From assembly GCA_964016885.1 (NCBI GenBank), contig OZ024741.1, positions 33,128,177 through 33,192,176 of the forward strand: DNA of 64,000 nucleotides, read 5' to 3'. The notes under the pieces are model-generated. The model was not told where the DNA came from and ran no database searches. It saw only the letters and a program-made list of their open reading frames with translations. Shown piece by piece: positions 20,236 through 32,322 of this stretch (position 1 is its first letter; each line of letters opens with the position of its first letter). Position numbers and translations under genes: made by a program. This DNA is from Eledone cirrhosa. Taxonomy: Eukaryota; Mollusca; Cephalopoda; Octopoda; Eledonidae.

Positions 20236-20498
20236 TCTGCAAATACTTGTGAATTTGCACGTAGCGGAACTAGGCTGCAGTACCACCGTGGAAACACTTG
20301 TAAGCACACGGAATAAACTACCTTTTTATGATGTCTACCTGTTATTATTCATTCTTTATATACACTCCGGAATACTGAAGGGTCAGGAACTAAGTTTCTT
20401 GAACAATTCTTCCATAACTCGTAGAGTAACCTCTTACCGTACGTCAACCATATCCAGTGTAGTAATTAACCATCACTACATCTTGGATAATCCTATAC

Positions 20499-20537
<39 letters not shown>

Positions 20538-20690
20538 GCAAGTTTACGATTCTGTGTGTCCGCCTAAAACTAGCAAACTACTGGACCAAACTCCTCAAAA
20601 TTACATGTACATATTCACTATACACTCCGACAGGTAACGGTCGAGAAAGTTTTACTTTGCAAAGCAAGGATTTCATTTAAATTCAATTTA
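20233..20690. other. Unassigned sequence with a short (TA)n
   Basis: No gene is recognised. A TACACTCCG motif occurs twice (about 20358 and 20622) in similar surroundings, suggesting an old duplication. A (TA)n tract lies at 20500-20533. Confidence 0.4.
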
Positions 20691-20754
20691 TCTTATTTTC
20701 TAATGACTATCAAAAGAGATCATCCATTTTGTTTTTTTATGTTCTCCAGTCTGT

Positions 20755-21420
20755 AGATAAGAGAGTGAGGGATGGGAGAGAGAAAGAGAGAGAGTAAGGG
20801 ATGAAAGCGAAAGAGAGAGAGTGGGAGATGGGAGAGAGAGTAAGGGGATGAGAGAGAAAGAGAGAGAGTGAGTGGATGGGAGAGAGAGTAAGGGGATGTG
20901 AGAGAGAAAGAAAGAAAGTAAGAGATGAGAGAGAAAGAGAGAGAGTGGGAGTTGGGAGAGGGAGAGTAAGGGGATGAGAGAGAAAGACGATGAAAGAGAG
21001 AGAGGGAACGCAGCTAGCGTTGTTAACTTTTATTTATTTACTCTCCTGCTTCCTTAACGTTATTTATCTTTTCTTTATTTTTTGTTCTCTATTCTGTAGA
21101 GAGAGGGGGGATGTGAGAGAGAAAAAAATAGAGAGAGTAATGGGATGGGAGAGAGAGGGAAAGCAGCCAGCGTTCATTAACTTTTATTTATTTAGTATTT
21201 TTACACACTTCTTAACTCTCCCAATGTTATTTATCTTTTATTTATTGTTTGGTATTCTGTAGAGGATGAGAGAGAAAAAGAAAGAGAGGAGATGAGAAAG
21301 AGAAATGGAGTGAGGCGGATTGGGAGAGGAAGACAATAAGAAAAGAGAAAAGATGGGAGAGAGAAAAAAAGTAAAGAGGCAGGAAAGATGGAGCGTGATT
21401 GGAGGGATTCTTTACCTAAC
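20755..21420. repeat. GA-rich tandem repeat region
   Basis: Degenerate GAGAGA/GGGATGGGAGA units run from 20757 to 21000. Two copies of a roughly 165-bp unit follow (starting GCAGCTAGCGTT at about 21008 and GCAGCCAGCGTT at about 21161), each with a TTTATTTATTTA block and ending CTATTCTGTAGAG or GGTATTCTGTAGAG. The preceding single-copy start near 20740 (CAGTCTGTAGATAAGAG) is probably a third unit end. It looks like a higher-order satellite fragment. Confidence 0.7.
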
Positions 21421-21892
21421 CGGTGTCCGCGTTTATATATATATTTACACACACATATGTGTGTGCTATGGGGGGGGGGCGTTCTTTAGCAGACGATATA
21501 TGTTACCATAAAAGCTTATTTTCTACATATGTCTAAAGAAATCGCAGATTCTTTTATAGAAGTTGTATATATGTATGTATGTATTTAACAGACAAAAAAA
21601 AACGGTATTTTTAAAAGACATTATTTGAATATATTATTTTCCGCTGTTATTTGAATTAACACAGAAAATATTTTTTTTTGTAGTGTTTGTCGTATTTTTT
21701 TTTGGGGGGGGGGGGGGGGGGGGATAAAAAATGATAATTTCAGAATACAATCTGAAATCCCAATATTTTCTACATATATCTAAAATTAATTACATCTAAT
21801 ATACATTCATATAAAGAGATCATTTAAAACAACTTTACTGAGTGAACAATATATTCTATAGTTGTTTCTATTTCGGAAAGAGTGTGGTGTTT
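21421..21892. other. Unassigned AT-rich sequence with G homopolymers
   Basis: G runs at 21470-21479 and 21704-21723 are the only landmarks. No gene is recognised. Confidence 0.4.
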
Positions 21893-21952
21893 ATACTTTT
21901 GGCACAAGGCCAGCAATCATTCCAGTGCGTTACTGGTACTTTATTTTATCGT
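21893..21952 (-). mobile_element. tRNA-derived SINE (OK/SK-like), 60-bp fragment
   Basis: The segment GGCACAAGGCCAGCAAT to TACTTTATTTTATCG matches the 3' portion of the full copies; the tRNA-like head is absent. It directly precedes the Helitron remnant. Confidence 0.75.
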
Positions 21953-22041
21953 GTGGTGTGTAATAATATCACTTCAAATGCATAGAAAACGTTCCAGATC
22001 ATTATATGGAAGGTCATCTTCAGAGGCTAAGAGAAAGAAAA

Positions 22042-22634
22042 CAGCGATCTGAAGAAAGTGAAGAAGTTCGGCATGCCCGTCTAGCTGCTAACAGAGCCCA
22101 AACAGCTTTAGCACGAGCTGATGGGTGCTTTTTATTATGACCCCCAAAAGGACTACAGCAGTAATCTAAAAAATAAACATTGGGAAAATGAACAAATTCT
22201 GCCAGTATTGTGGTGCCAAGAAGTAGGCAGCAGAAACATCAAGTCTATGCTGCTCAAAAGGCAAAGTGAGCCTTAAAACAATACAAGAACCTCCTGAATT
22301 TCTGAAGAATATGTTCCTTCAGCATACACCAGAAACACGACACTTCAATAAATACAACATAAAATATAATTCTGCCTTTCAAATGACATCTTCTGTGGCT
22401 GACAGTAATGTGACTGACTTTAGATTCTGTACAACTTATAAAATTCAGGGACAGTGTTACCATTTAATGGGTGGCCTTCTGCCACTTTCACAGGAGCCTC
22501 ACAAATTTGTGCAGGTTTATTTCATGGGTGGAAATGAAACACAGGCACAACAAAGATGTACAAATGTCCATGGTGGATTGCAGTTCTACATAGTCATAAA
22601 GTTACAAGAAATGCTTCACCAACATCACATGTAG
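22042..22634 (+). pseudogene. Helitron 1 N-terminal region
   Basis: Starting near 22042 (RLRERQ-like, then EEVRHARLAANRAQTALARA) and continuing with CQYCGAKK at about 22195, this matches the basic start and zinc-finger part that precedes Helitron Rep domains. The frame 22266-22634 has FLKNMFLQHTPETRHF and the family motif QVYFMGGNETQAQQR. At least two shifts separate it from the Rep part. Confidence 0.75.
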
Positions 22635-22664
22635 GTCAGTGTATTTAAATATGCACTGGAGAAT

Positions 22665-24532
22665 ATGAACAACACCAGAGATCGTAAAATCATCATTAGG
22701 GCAGACAAACGCCTAGCTTCAGAACATGAAAGCATATTCAACGCACCTGTCACTGATGAAGTTGCAATCATAATGGTTGATGAACAGCATGAACGACGTG
22801 ACATTGTTTTGCAAAAACGAAGTGGACATTTTGAGCGAATTTGTGAAACTCATAGAGCCTATGATTCACTCCAATATCAGCTTATCTTTTGGAATGGTCA
22901 AGATGGATATCATTTTCAGTTACGGCAAATCAGCCCAGGAACAGGACAAGAAACTGGCGATCAATCAGCTGCAAAGAAATCTATGCTTCTCATTTCATGG
23001 TACATGATCACTTCAACCAAGTTCTGCGATTCAAAGAAATAACCAGCCAGTTCATGGTGGACATGTATGCCAAAATTGATACAGAAAGATTGGGTTTTCT
23101 GCGAAGGAATCAAACTAAGTTGAGGGCAGATAACTACATCCACCTTAGAGATGCCATCAATTCTGATGTTGACCCAAGAATTATTGGCCAGCCAGTCATA
23201 CTACCATCAAGCTACACGGGAGGACCACGTTACATGCATGAACGTACGCAAGACACAGTGGCCTATGTAAGAAAATTTGGTCGGCCAGCTCTCTTCATTA
23301 CATTTACATGCAATTCAAACTGGTCAGAAATATAAAATGAATTATTTCAAAATCAAAAACCAAAGGGTCGACATGACTTCATTAGTCGGGTTTTCCATGA
23401 AAAGCAAAAAAAAACTCATCTGGCTCCTAAAAGAAGGAAGAATCTTTGGTGAGCTTAGTTCTTGGATGACCACTAGTAAGTGGCAGAAGAGAGGTCTTCC
23501 TCACTCGCACACACTAATCTGGTGCAAGGAGAAGATAATACCAGGTGATGTTGATAAGATCATTTCAGCAGAGTTGCCTGATAAGGGTGGTGATCCAGTG
23601 CTCTTTGAAACCATCAAGTCCAAACTCATTCATGGTCCATGTGAAGTCATCAACCATTATCTTAGAGCATTTATTCGGGAAACTCGGACTGACAATAATG
23701 GATACCCCCTTTATCGTAGGCCTAGACCAGAACATGGAGGCAATACTGCAAGCCTAATAGTTCGAGGAGAGGAGCTGACCATAAAAAATCAATGGGTCGT
23801 CCCACACAACAAATTGTTGTGTAAACTTTTAAAAGCTCATATCAATGTTGAGTATTGCAGCTCCGTCAAGGCAATCCTATATGTCACAAAATATATCATC
23901 AAGGGCAGTGACATGGCTACCTTTATTACTGACAAAGAACTAAATGATGGTGGGCTGGATGAGGTCAAACGGTATCAAACAGGTCGATACATCTCCAGCA
24001 ATAAAGCTATCTGGCGAATCTTTGGATTTGATATCCACTAACGCCACCCAACAGTGGTCAACATCGCAGTTCATCTGGAAAATGGTCAGAAAGTGTACTT
24101 CACTGAGATCACTGCTCATCGGTTGGCACAAGCATCACATGACACTACACTAACTGCTTTCTTTAAATTCTGCCAGAATGATGAATTTGCTCGATCCTCC
24201 TATATGCTGAAGTCCCAACATATTACACCTGGACCAATTGCAAGACCTGGAATCGAACAAAGCAGGGTCATTTAGTGGGAGGTCATGAAGTCAAGTCAAG
24301 TGATGCTATTGGGCGTGTTTACAATGTCCATCCCAACAACAGAGAATGTCTTTATTTACGGCTACTTCTGCATACTGTTCGAGGACCAACGTCATTGGAG
24401 GATCTTAGGTGCTTCAGAGGAAGGGAGTGTGCAACATACCAAGAAGCATGTAAACAGCATGGACTCCTGCATGGCAATGGACACTGGAAGAAGTGCCTAG
24501 AAGAAGTAGCAATCACTCAAGTAGCCAGTTAA
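22665..24532 (+). pseudogene. Helitron 1 Rep (HUH nuclease) region
   Basis: The Rep hallmark FGRPALFITFTCNSNW is at about 23276. The HUH metal-binding motif RGLPHSHTLIW follows near 23490, and the tyrosine region YVTKYIIKGSDMATF near 23880. So the histidine pair and a YxxKY active-site arrangement are visible. A segment after HGPCEVIN lacks about 30 residues normally present there. At least four frame changes (near 22980, 23335, 24041 and 24270) prevent expression. The function in an intact element is nicking and joining of a single DNA strand during rolling-circle transposition. Confidence 0.82.
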
Positions 24533-24553
24533 ATAAGACAATTATTTGCTATT

Positions 24554-26017
24554 ATGCTCATAGCATGTGGAATTGATGAAGCTCATCTACTCTGGCAGGA
24601 GTACAAAAACAATATGTCGGACGACTATCTACACCTAGCCCGAAGACATCATGGCAATATGTATATGGAATATACCCCCAGGATTTACAATCAAGCTCTC
24701 TGTGACCTGTCCCATCGAATTCAGGCAATGTATAGCACATTGGCTAACTGTGGGATGCCAGAGCCAGATGAAGAAATGGAGGTAGCACAAGACATTTTTC
24801 AGGAGACAAACTACGATATTCAAACATTGCGTAAGTTTGTGGATGAAAATGAACCTCGATTGATGGATGACCAGAAATACGCCTACCACAACATCATAGA
24901 AGACATTCAAGATGGCAGGGGAGGACTTTTCTTCATCGATGCTTCTTCTGGCACAGGCAAGACATTCCTCATAAAGTTCGCCAAAAGCAACATATTTCCC
25001 GTGCTGTCGCTTCAAGTGGCATTGCAACAACACTTCTGGATGGAGGAAGAACTGCACACTCCATGTTTAAGCTGCCCATAGATCTCTCACGGCATGAACA
25101 ATCTTTTTGCAACATCAAGAAGAACTCACCCAAGGGCAAGCTTCTGCAAACATGCAAGATGATAATTTGGGATGAAGCTACTATGAGCCATAAAGGAGCA
25201 ATTGAAGCTTTGGACGATAAGGGATCTGAGAGAAAATAGTTGCGTAATGGGAGGAGTGACAATGGTTCTTGCTGGTGATTTCAGACAAACTCTGCCTGTA
25301 AATCTTCGAGGGACTCAAGCTGATCAGGTCAATGCCTGTCTGAAAACATCCTATCTCTGGCCCCGCTTTCAGCTGCTGAGCCTTACAACCAACATGCGAG
25401 TGCACTTAACTGGTGACGAAGGTGTCAGTGAGTTTGCCATCCAACTACTTAAATTGGGAAATGGACTTCTTGAAAAGGACTCCAATGACCATATTCAGTT
25501 GTCATTTGGCCATATCATTGACACAGAACAAGAACTGATTGCCAGAGTGTTTCCAAACATTCAGACCAGGCAATGTGATCTGAAATGGCTCTGTGAACGA
25601 GCAATCTTAGCACCTAAAAATGGTGCTGTGAAAGAAATCAACAGAAGGCTGCTGGAGATGTTACCGGGAGAGAAAATATGCTACAAATCAGTTGACACAA
25701 TCACTTCTCAAGACCAGGTTGTAAACTATCCAACTGAATTTTTGAACAGTCTTGAACAAACGGGAATTCCTCCACACAACCTGATACTGAATCTTGGAGC
25801 AACGGTTATGCTACTTCGCAATCTGGATCCTCCAAAACTTTATAATTGCACAAGACTCATCATCAAAACTATGATGTCCAATCTTCTAGAAGCTGCAATC
25901 ATGTCAGGACAATTTGCCGGTGACAATTGTTTCATTCCCAGAATACCTCTGAAGCCAACTGATTTGCCATTTGAATTTCAAAGACTTCAATTTCCGATCA
26001 GGCTCAGTTTGCCATGA
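24554..26017 (+). pseudogene. Helitron 1 PIF1-like helicase
   Basis: Walker A is FIDASSGTGKTFL at about 24930 and Walker B is IIWDEATMSH at about 25160. Motif III-type GDFRQTLPV follows at about 25275, then ILAPKNGAV and the motif TVMLLRNLDPP. The helicase is SF1, as in all Helitrons. A frameshift with about 40 lost codons near 25080-25200 breaks it, and the final motif with FSHGQLYVG-type ending is replaced by FSHG-stop-LYVG before the fusion. It is not a cellular PIF1, because it is fused downstream of a Rep region. Confidence 0.85.
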
Positions 26018-26107
26018 CCTTTAATAAATTTCAAAGGCACTCATTGAAAGTCGTTGGGTTGAATCTGGCAGATCCTGTCTTTTCACATGGTTAACTCTAT
26101 GTTGGCA

Positions 26108-27090
26108 CAACAAGGGATGCTGTGACCTACGTACGACATTACGGAAGGCCCGATCTGTTCATCACATTCACTTGCAATCCAAAGTTTAAGGAGATCGGGG
26201 CAGAACTGTTCCAAGAGCAACAGGCCAAAGACAGGCAACCTCATGGCCTGAGTCTTTCGGCTGAAGCTTATCAATCTTATGGAGCTCATCAAGAGAGGGG
26301 AAGTCTTTGGCCCAGTAAAGTGCGACATGTACACCCTAGAGTGGCAGAAGAAGGACGCCCACAATCCTCATTTGGCTGTCAACAAAAAATCTTCAAATGA
26401 CATTGACAGCATCATCTCCGCAGAGTTTCCCGATCCGTCTATAGACAAAAACCTCTATTACATAGTGAAGACAAACATGGTCCATGGTCCATGTGGGCGG
26501 GGTTTCAATTTAAGCTCACCCTGCTTGAACGACAATGTCTGCAGCAAAAGATTTCCCCGAAAGTTCCTCCAAGAAACCCAGACTGGCGTTGACGGATACC
26601 CACTGTACAGGAAAACGCCAGCCCGGAGACGGTGGTTTTACAGCAACAGTTGGACAGCACGAGGTCGACAACAGATGGATAGTGCCATACTGCCCATTTC
26701 TTTCCATTTCTGCCCAATTTCTGTGCTCACATCAATGTCGAGTTCTGTAATTCCGTCAAGTCAATCAAGTACATATGTAAATATGTGAATAAGGGTTCAG
26801 ACGCTGCTATGTTCGGTCTTCAACAGGACAACAGCCGTGATGAGGTCACGCAATACCAAGTTGGCCGTTACATCAGCATCAACGAGGCTTTCTGGCGTAT
26901 TTTCGGCTTCCCTATACACCAAAGGCACCTTGCAATTGAACAGCTCGCAGTCCACCTGAAGAACGGTCAAAGGGTGTACTTCACTGACGTAAACCACCCT
27001 CACTGCATTCTTCAAACTTTGTCAAGTCGATTCATTTGCTCAAACCCTGCTGTATCCTCAGGTGTCGTCCTATTACACATGGAATAAACC
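26108..27090 (+). pseudogene. Helitron 2 Rep region, 5' part missing
   Basis: After the FTCN motif the frame shifts at about 26280. The expected HUH segment reads WQKKDAHNPHLAV, so the normal GLPHxH arrangement is disturbed. The region KFLQETQTGVDGYPLYR and the tyrosine region (YICKYVNKGSDAAMFG near 26770) follow. The N-terminal zinc-finger part is absent. Frames change again near 26640 and 26785. Confidence 0.8.
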
Positions 27091-27266
27091 AGAATGGGTT
27101 TGCAGAAAAGCAGGTCAGCCTGTTGATGGACATAAAGTTTGAGAGTTGCCTAGGGAGAGTTTACACAGTGCACCCGAACTAGCATGAGTGCTTCTACCTC
27201 TGTCTTCTGCTACATGCGGTAACAGGACCCCAGTCCTTTCATGACCTTAGAACTACCTACGGTTCC

Positions 27267-29061
27267 ATGTGCAGCACTTACAGGGAAGCTTGCTTCAAGC
27301 GCGGCCTGCTAGAAGAAGGTGCGCAGTGGGATGCCACTTCATTCGAAGCTGTTGCATTTCAATCTCCTATGCGCCTACGAGCTCTATTTGCAGTACTGCT
27401 GCAAACTTGCGAACTGAGTAATCCTATCTCTTTGTGGCTCAAGTATAAAGATGACTTATCCGAGGACTACAAATGTCAGGCGCAAGTGCAATACCCTGAG
27501 ATGGAACGTACCAGCGACGAGTTCTTCAATCTAGAGTTGATTGACATAGAGGATAGAGTTACATCACACGGCGGAAATTATTTGCCCTCACATGGTCTGC
27601 CCCAAACACTCCGTACAAGGTCAAACGTACTTCCTACAGCTCTTCACCGAGAAACGTCCTACAACGTCGATGCTCTTACCAAGTGCGTCCTTGAAACTGA
27701 ACCACAACTTCTTCCGGACCAACGTCGTGCTTACACCATTGTTGCCGACCATGTGCGCTACAGAAAAGGAGGTATGTTCTTTCTGGATGCTCCTGCAGGG
27801 ACGGGAAAAACATTTTTAACGAGACTCCTCCTTGAAAAAGTCAGGATGCACAAGGACATTGCGGTTGCTGTTGCCTCTTCTGGAATTGCTGCCACTTTAT
27901 TGCCCGGTGGCAGCACCGCACACTCCAGTTTTAAATTGCCTCTCAATTTAACAACGTCAGAAATGCCTACTTGCAGCATCAGCAAGACCTCATACCAGGG
28001 CCAAGTCCTAAAACGATGTCAGCTCATTGTCTGGGATGAGTGCACCATGGCCCATAAGAGAGCTCTGGACACATTAAATAGAGCTCTAAAGGACATTAGA
28101 GGCTGCCAGGCTCCCATGGGAGATGTTATGCTGCTGCTTTCGGGTGACTTCAGGTAGACTCTTCCCGTCATTCCCAAAGGCACAAAAGCAGATGAGGTCC
28201 AAGCATGCCTAAAGTCCTCTCCTCTGGCGCCATGTCAGGACACTGATTCTTACAACCAACATGAGAGCTCAATTACACGGCGACCAAACGTCCGTGGAAT
28301 TTGCACAGTACATTTTGAAACTTGACGACGGCAAAATACCTCTGGACGTTGCAGGAGAGCTGGAAGTGTGGCCATTTTCGACCTCAGTTAATTCTGCGGG
28401 GGAGCTGAAACACAAAGTGTTTCCAGATTTGAGAGACAATGACCAGAACCACGCATGGTTGTGTGAAAGAGCAGTGCTAGCTCCAAAAAACGTCGCTGTT
28501 AACAGAACAAACGACCAACTACTGCACTCCCTTCCTGGTGTTCTTCACATTTACAAATCTGTTGACACGATGCCAGATCCCAATGAAGTGGTGAACTTTC
28601 CGCCGGAGTTCCTCAATTCTTTGGAGCCCCCAGGACTACCGCTTCACAAGCTTCTCCTTAAAGTTAGCACCACTGTAATGCTGCTGCGGAATTTGGAACC
28701 ACCAAGACTGTGCAACGGGACACGGCTGGCTATAAAAAAGTTGATGGCACATGTAATCGAGGCAACAATCCTTTCTGGGTGCGAAAAAGGTGATGATGTC
28801 TTCATTCCGAGAATTCCTCTCATTCTTTCGGGAGCAGAAATTCCGTTCACTTTCCGAAGACTCCAATTTCCGCTTCGGGTCAGTTTTGCTATGTCCATCA
28901 ACAAGTCCCAGGCCCAGACTCTTTCTGTGGCTGGACTTCTTCTGGAAGAACCGTGTTTCTCCCACGGACAATTGTACGTTGGGTGCTCTAGAGTGGGCAG
29001 TCTTTTCGCATTTGCACGCCGAGGAAAAACAAGAAACATCGTTTACAATGAGGTGTTGTAA
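27267..29061 (+). pseudogene. Helitron 2 PIF1-like helicase
   Basis: One long frame (27267-28157) holds Walker A FLDAPAGTGKTFL (27780) and Walker B IVWDECTMAH (28027), then reaches a TAG at 28155 where the family has the Gln of GDFRQTLP. This is a simple CAG to TAG change. A frameshift near 28230 follows, after which 28261-29061 encodes the rest: VMLLRNLEPPRLCNGTRL, FAMSINKSQAQTLS and the terminal motif FSHGQLYVGCSRV. Two lesions therefore separate it from an intact helicase, which makes it younger than remnant 1. Confidence 0.87.
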
Positions 29062-29750
29062 ATGCAACAGCGAGGAGATAGGTCCGTAATCACCATTTCT
29101 TTAGCCAGCCTGGTGAGCTTTTAAAGAGTCTCTTAACTAAAACGTATGTTTCCCTCGGTTTAAGGTGATCGCCTTCAGAGCGGAACCCAGCTTGACATCG
29201 GCGCGGTATTTTAAGGCGGCTGAACAAATCGTGTACGCATACAGAGTCATTCTTATGGCTGCCAATGAACGCAACTGAAGTCTTTTTGCGGCCGTTGGAG
29301 AACGCAGTCAAAGTCCTTTCAAGGGCTGCAAGTGAACGATCAAACGGCCCTTTTTAGGGCCGAAATTGTTGATGGTGACCCCTCATTTTTAGGGCTGTCA
29401 GTGAACGCACACACAACTCTATTTAAGGGACCCTACTTGAAATTGTTTGACGGCTACCGCAATGGTAAATTCAAATCCGCTAAAACAGTGTTATAAGCGC
29501 TACAGTGGACAGACAGGTACGTTATCGCTCTTCTTAACAAGCCCGGTTTACCTTTACCTATTTTTCCTAACAACATTTGCTTCCTTTGGTTAAAGGTGAA
29601 CACACACACAACCCTTTCTTAGCACCTCCCCCCCCCCCCCTGTGCGTCTCCCTTGCCGTCCTCCGGTGAAACGCCTTCTCGATTCTGTCCGCCGGGGCTG
29701 TGGGGAGGCCACCAATATGATTGACTGACTTGTCAACTCCCTTTTGCATC
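29062..29750. other. Helitron 3' flank, candidate 3' region
   Basis: GC-richer than its surroundings, with several AGTGAACG repeats (29323, 29400 and variants at 29262, 29298). A perfect 6-7-bp stem hairpin, CGGCCCT with AGGGCCG, lies at 29345-29362. Helitron 3' ends carry a hairpin of this kind 10-15 bp before CTRR, but I do not find a convincing terminus right after it. A C homopolymer lies at 29629-29640. Confidence 0.4.
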
Positions 29751-30050
29751 AATGGCCAACCACAAAAGGCTGGTTATAGAAAGTGTAGCATTAATGGCCG
29801 TGCCCCAGCATGACCACAGCCTCTCGTCTAGAACACGTATTAGAGTAATAAGGTAATACGTCGCTTGAAAAGAAGCAGCAACCTCTAACAGTAAATTTTT
29901 ATATATATATATTTCTATTTTCTTAGAGCGTTTTTTCAGGACCCAGACAACCACAATGGAGGCGAAAGAAAGTGTAGTATCAGTGGTAGTGCCCCAGCAT
30001 GGTCACACGTCCTCGGCTGGAACACATAATAGAATAATAATAGAATAACA
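29751..30050 (+). mobile_element. Two SINE 3' tails in direct repeat
   Basis: GAAAGTGTAG....GTGCCCCAGCATG occurs at 29778-29814 and 29970-30003, each followed by a diverged stem-like segment and an AATAATA-type tail. The GTGCCCCAGCATG block matches, from memory, the 3' end of a cephalopod SINE. No tRNA-like head is attached to either. Confidence 0.5.
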
Positions 30051-30482
<432 letters not shown>

Positions 30483-30629
30483 AGTCATATATACATGTAT
30501 ATATACTGTTATATACAGCCCGTTGCTAAATCAACAGTATTGTTTACAGATGTGTGCAATATTTCGCGTGAAGATCGCAAGTTATAAATAGTAGCCAATC
30601 GGAAGGTGAATCTTGATTAGTGAGATTTA

Positions 30630-30660
<31 letters not shown>

Positions 30661-30756
30661 AATTGAGTATATGTTGGTTGTTTACCGACACCTCAGTATG
30701 CAGATTGGAGCACTCGACGAAGTACGCAAGTTGGTTTGTTTATTCCGGAGTAATGT

Positions 30757-30947
30757 AAAATAATTAAGTCTAATATGTAAAATTTGGCTTCATTTATTAT
30801 AAATTAAAAATTACTGCTATATATATTTCGGTGACAGCAATTCGGACTGCCTGAAGAGGTCACAGCCAATGATGGCTGTCTCCGAAATATATATAGCAGT
30901 AATTTTTAATTTATAATAAACGAAGCCAAATTTTACATATTTGACTT
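30757..30947. repeat. Palindrome with 65-bp arms and a hammerhead in the loop side
   Basis: AATATGTAAAATTTGGCTTC at the left is mirrored at 30928-30947, with a continuous match inward to CCGAAATATATATAGCAG. The central 50 bp hold the hammerhead core on the plus strand. The left arm has the GAAA and stem I half on the minus strand but no CTGANGA box, so only one side is complete. A (TA)n tract follows at 30957. Confidence 0.8.
30846..30900 (+). ncRNA. Hammerhead ribozyme-like motif
   Basis: Stem I is ACTGC (30846-30850) with GCAGT (30896-30900). The box is CTGAAGA (30851-30857). Stem II pairs GG with CC and ACAGCC with GGCTGT around a 2x2 mismatch, with loop AATGAT. GAAA is at 30884-30887, with a minimal AT stem III, and cleavage after TA (30894-30895). 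The compact 55-nt motif has every consensus core base. Confidence 0.72.
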
Positions 30948-30950
30948 AAT

Positions 30951-30954
<4 letters not shown>

Positions 30955-30992
<38 letters not shown>

Positions 30993-31068
30993 GAAAACGA
31001 AAAATCAGTGATGCATCTGAACTCAATTTATTGTGTGTTACAATTGGAAGCATCTTAGCTACCTTCAG

Positions 31069-31107
<39 letters not shown>

Positions 31108-31192
31108 CATACATATACATAACATACATACATGCATACATGCATACATACATACATACATACATACATACATACATACATACATACATGAC
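30955..31192. repeat. (TA)n, (CA)n and (CATA)n microsatellites
   Basis: TA tracts at 30957-30988 and 31086-31105 flank an 80-bp unique piece; CATA units run from about 31108 to 31190. Confidence 0.93.
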
Positions 31193-31195
31193 TTA

Positions 31196-32228
31196 ATTTG
31201 GATTTGTGGACAAAGAACGCAACTCCCTAATTCATAGACTACAAATAGCGGTGATATTTGGCACCTTCAAAATTTACAAAACATTCTTGCGATTCAAGGT
31301 ATGACAATTTCTTTTCTTTTACAACCGTACCACCAGGAAAGTATCCGGTCAAAATTGTACTCGAAATTAAGAGAAATAGAACATACATAGATACATACAT
31401 ACATAATGGCTACCCCCTCATAATCAAGTATGGCCTTTGCACGAAAAAAAGAACACATATATTAATAATTTACGGTGCTGCGATCGAATGTGGCTTTTTA
31501 GCCCAGCCAATGATCTAAAATGTCTTGCACAGGGTTGGCAACCAAAACATTTCCCTGGCAATAGCCGTACGTGGTTGGACTTCATGTACTTTTGCATGTC
31601 GCTTGAGCCCTCCTGCTGATCTAGACTCTCTACCACATGCTTGACAGGTATGATGAGTAGCATCTCCGACAGCAGCCTGGTAGTCAAACATTGGTCTCAT
31701 TTTATGACTGCGAAAATGACTTTTGAGTCCAGCTTTATTGGGGCAGAGTCTCGCACAAACGCTGTATGTCAGTGCCTTAGGAGGACCTTTGCTGTCTGGA
31801 AATGTAACAACAATGCCTTTCCTCACATCCCTTTTTACTTTCTCGTATGCGATTTGAGATGCTTTGAAACCAACTTTCCCCTCATATACAGTCTTTCTCC
31901 ATTTATTGCGATCAGCAGCTACGCTTTCCCATGTATCAGCAGAGATGTTAGCATCTTTTTTGGTTTATGTGGCGGTCGTTTTCCCTTAACTAAATCTCCA
32001 TAAAAGAGTTGTTTTGGTATTCTAGAATCCTTCATCCTGGCAAGGTGACCACTCCCTCGGAGTCTTTGCTTAAGCACAAGAGCTCCTGTGCTTTCACGCA
32101 GAGAGCTTTCCAAAATCTCGACATCACTGATGCGGTCCCTCCAGTGAACGTCATGGATATGTCTGAGACACACCTGATGAAAACGTTCTAACTGTTTAAG
32201 GTGGTGTCGATATGTGACCCAACTCTTG
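31196..32228 (-). mobile_element. LINE 3' fragment with C2H2 finger tail, between (CATA)n tracts
   Basis: The minus strand encodes the end of a LINE ORF2 and its 3' UTR. A short CATA tract lies in the 3' region at 31382-31405, and a 120-bp CATA tract replaces everything upstream of 32228. The fragment is 5'-truncated. Confidence 0.7.
31450..32228 (-). pseudogene. LINE ORF2 C-terminus with zinc fingers
   Basis: Starting at WVTYRHHLKQLERFHQVCLR, with LKQRLRGSGHLARM, DSRIPKQLFYGDL and RPPHKPKKM, it matches the conserved post-RT region of a common invertebrate LINE group. Three C2H2-like units follow: LCPNKAGLKSHFRSH, CQACGRESRSAGGLKRHAK and CARHFRSLAGLKSHIRSQH. One finger has lost a Cys (QACGRES). 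Three frames are needed, with shifts near 31919 and 31550. The finger tail would bind nucleic acid in the intact element. It is not a host zinc-finger gene, because it continues directly from RT-connection sequence. Confidence 0.75.
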
Positions 32229-32322
32229 CAGACATACATACATGCATACATGCATACATACATACATACATACATACATACATACATACATACATACATA
32301 CATACATACATACATACATACA

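Larger units (their letters stand above)
22010..26107 (+). mobile_element. Helitron remnant 1 (Rep-helicase)
   Basis: A plus-strand rolling-circle transposon of the Helitron type, with N-terminal zinc-finger region, Rep nuclease region and PIF1-like helicase in the usual order. Frames are interrupted by several shifts and stops. The 5' terminus (expected TC) is not identified. The right end stops about 30 codons before the normal protein end, where it is fused directly to the Rep region of a second Helitron. Confidence 0.85.
26108..29061 (+). mobile_element. Helitron remnant 2, fused to remnant 1
   Basis: It begins abruptly at AVTYVRHYGRPDLFITFTCN, in the middle of a Rep domain, directly after the LYVGTTR of remnant 1. 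It runs through a second helicase to the natural protein end. Sequence identity between the two helicases is moderate by eye, so they are different subfamilies rather than a recent duplication. The 3' terminus (hairpin followed by CTRR) is not securely placed; a candidate hairpin lies at 29345-29362. Confidence 0.82.

Noticed and set aside
24554..26017. Host PIF1 helicase gene
   Set aside because: The helicase follows a Rep HUH nuclease region and has frameshifts, which identifies a Helitron remnant.
31450..31830. Host C2H2 zinc-finger gene
   Set aside because: The fingers continue from LINE post-RT sequence and are in broken frames.
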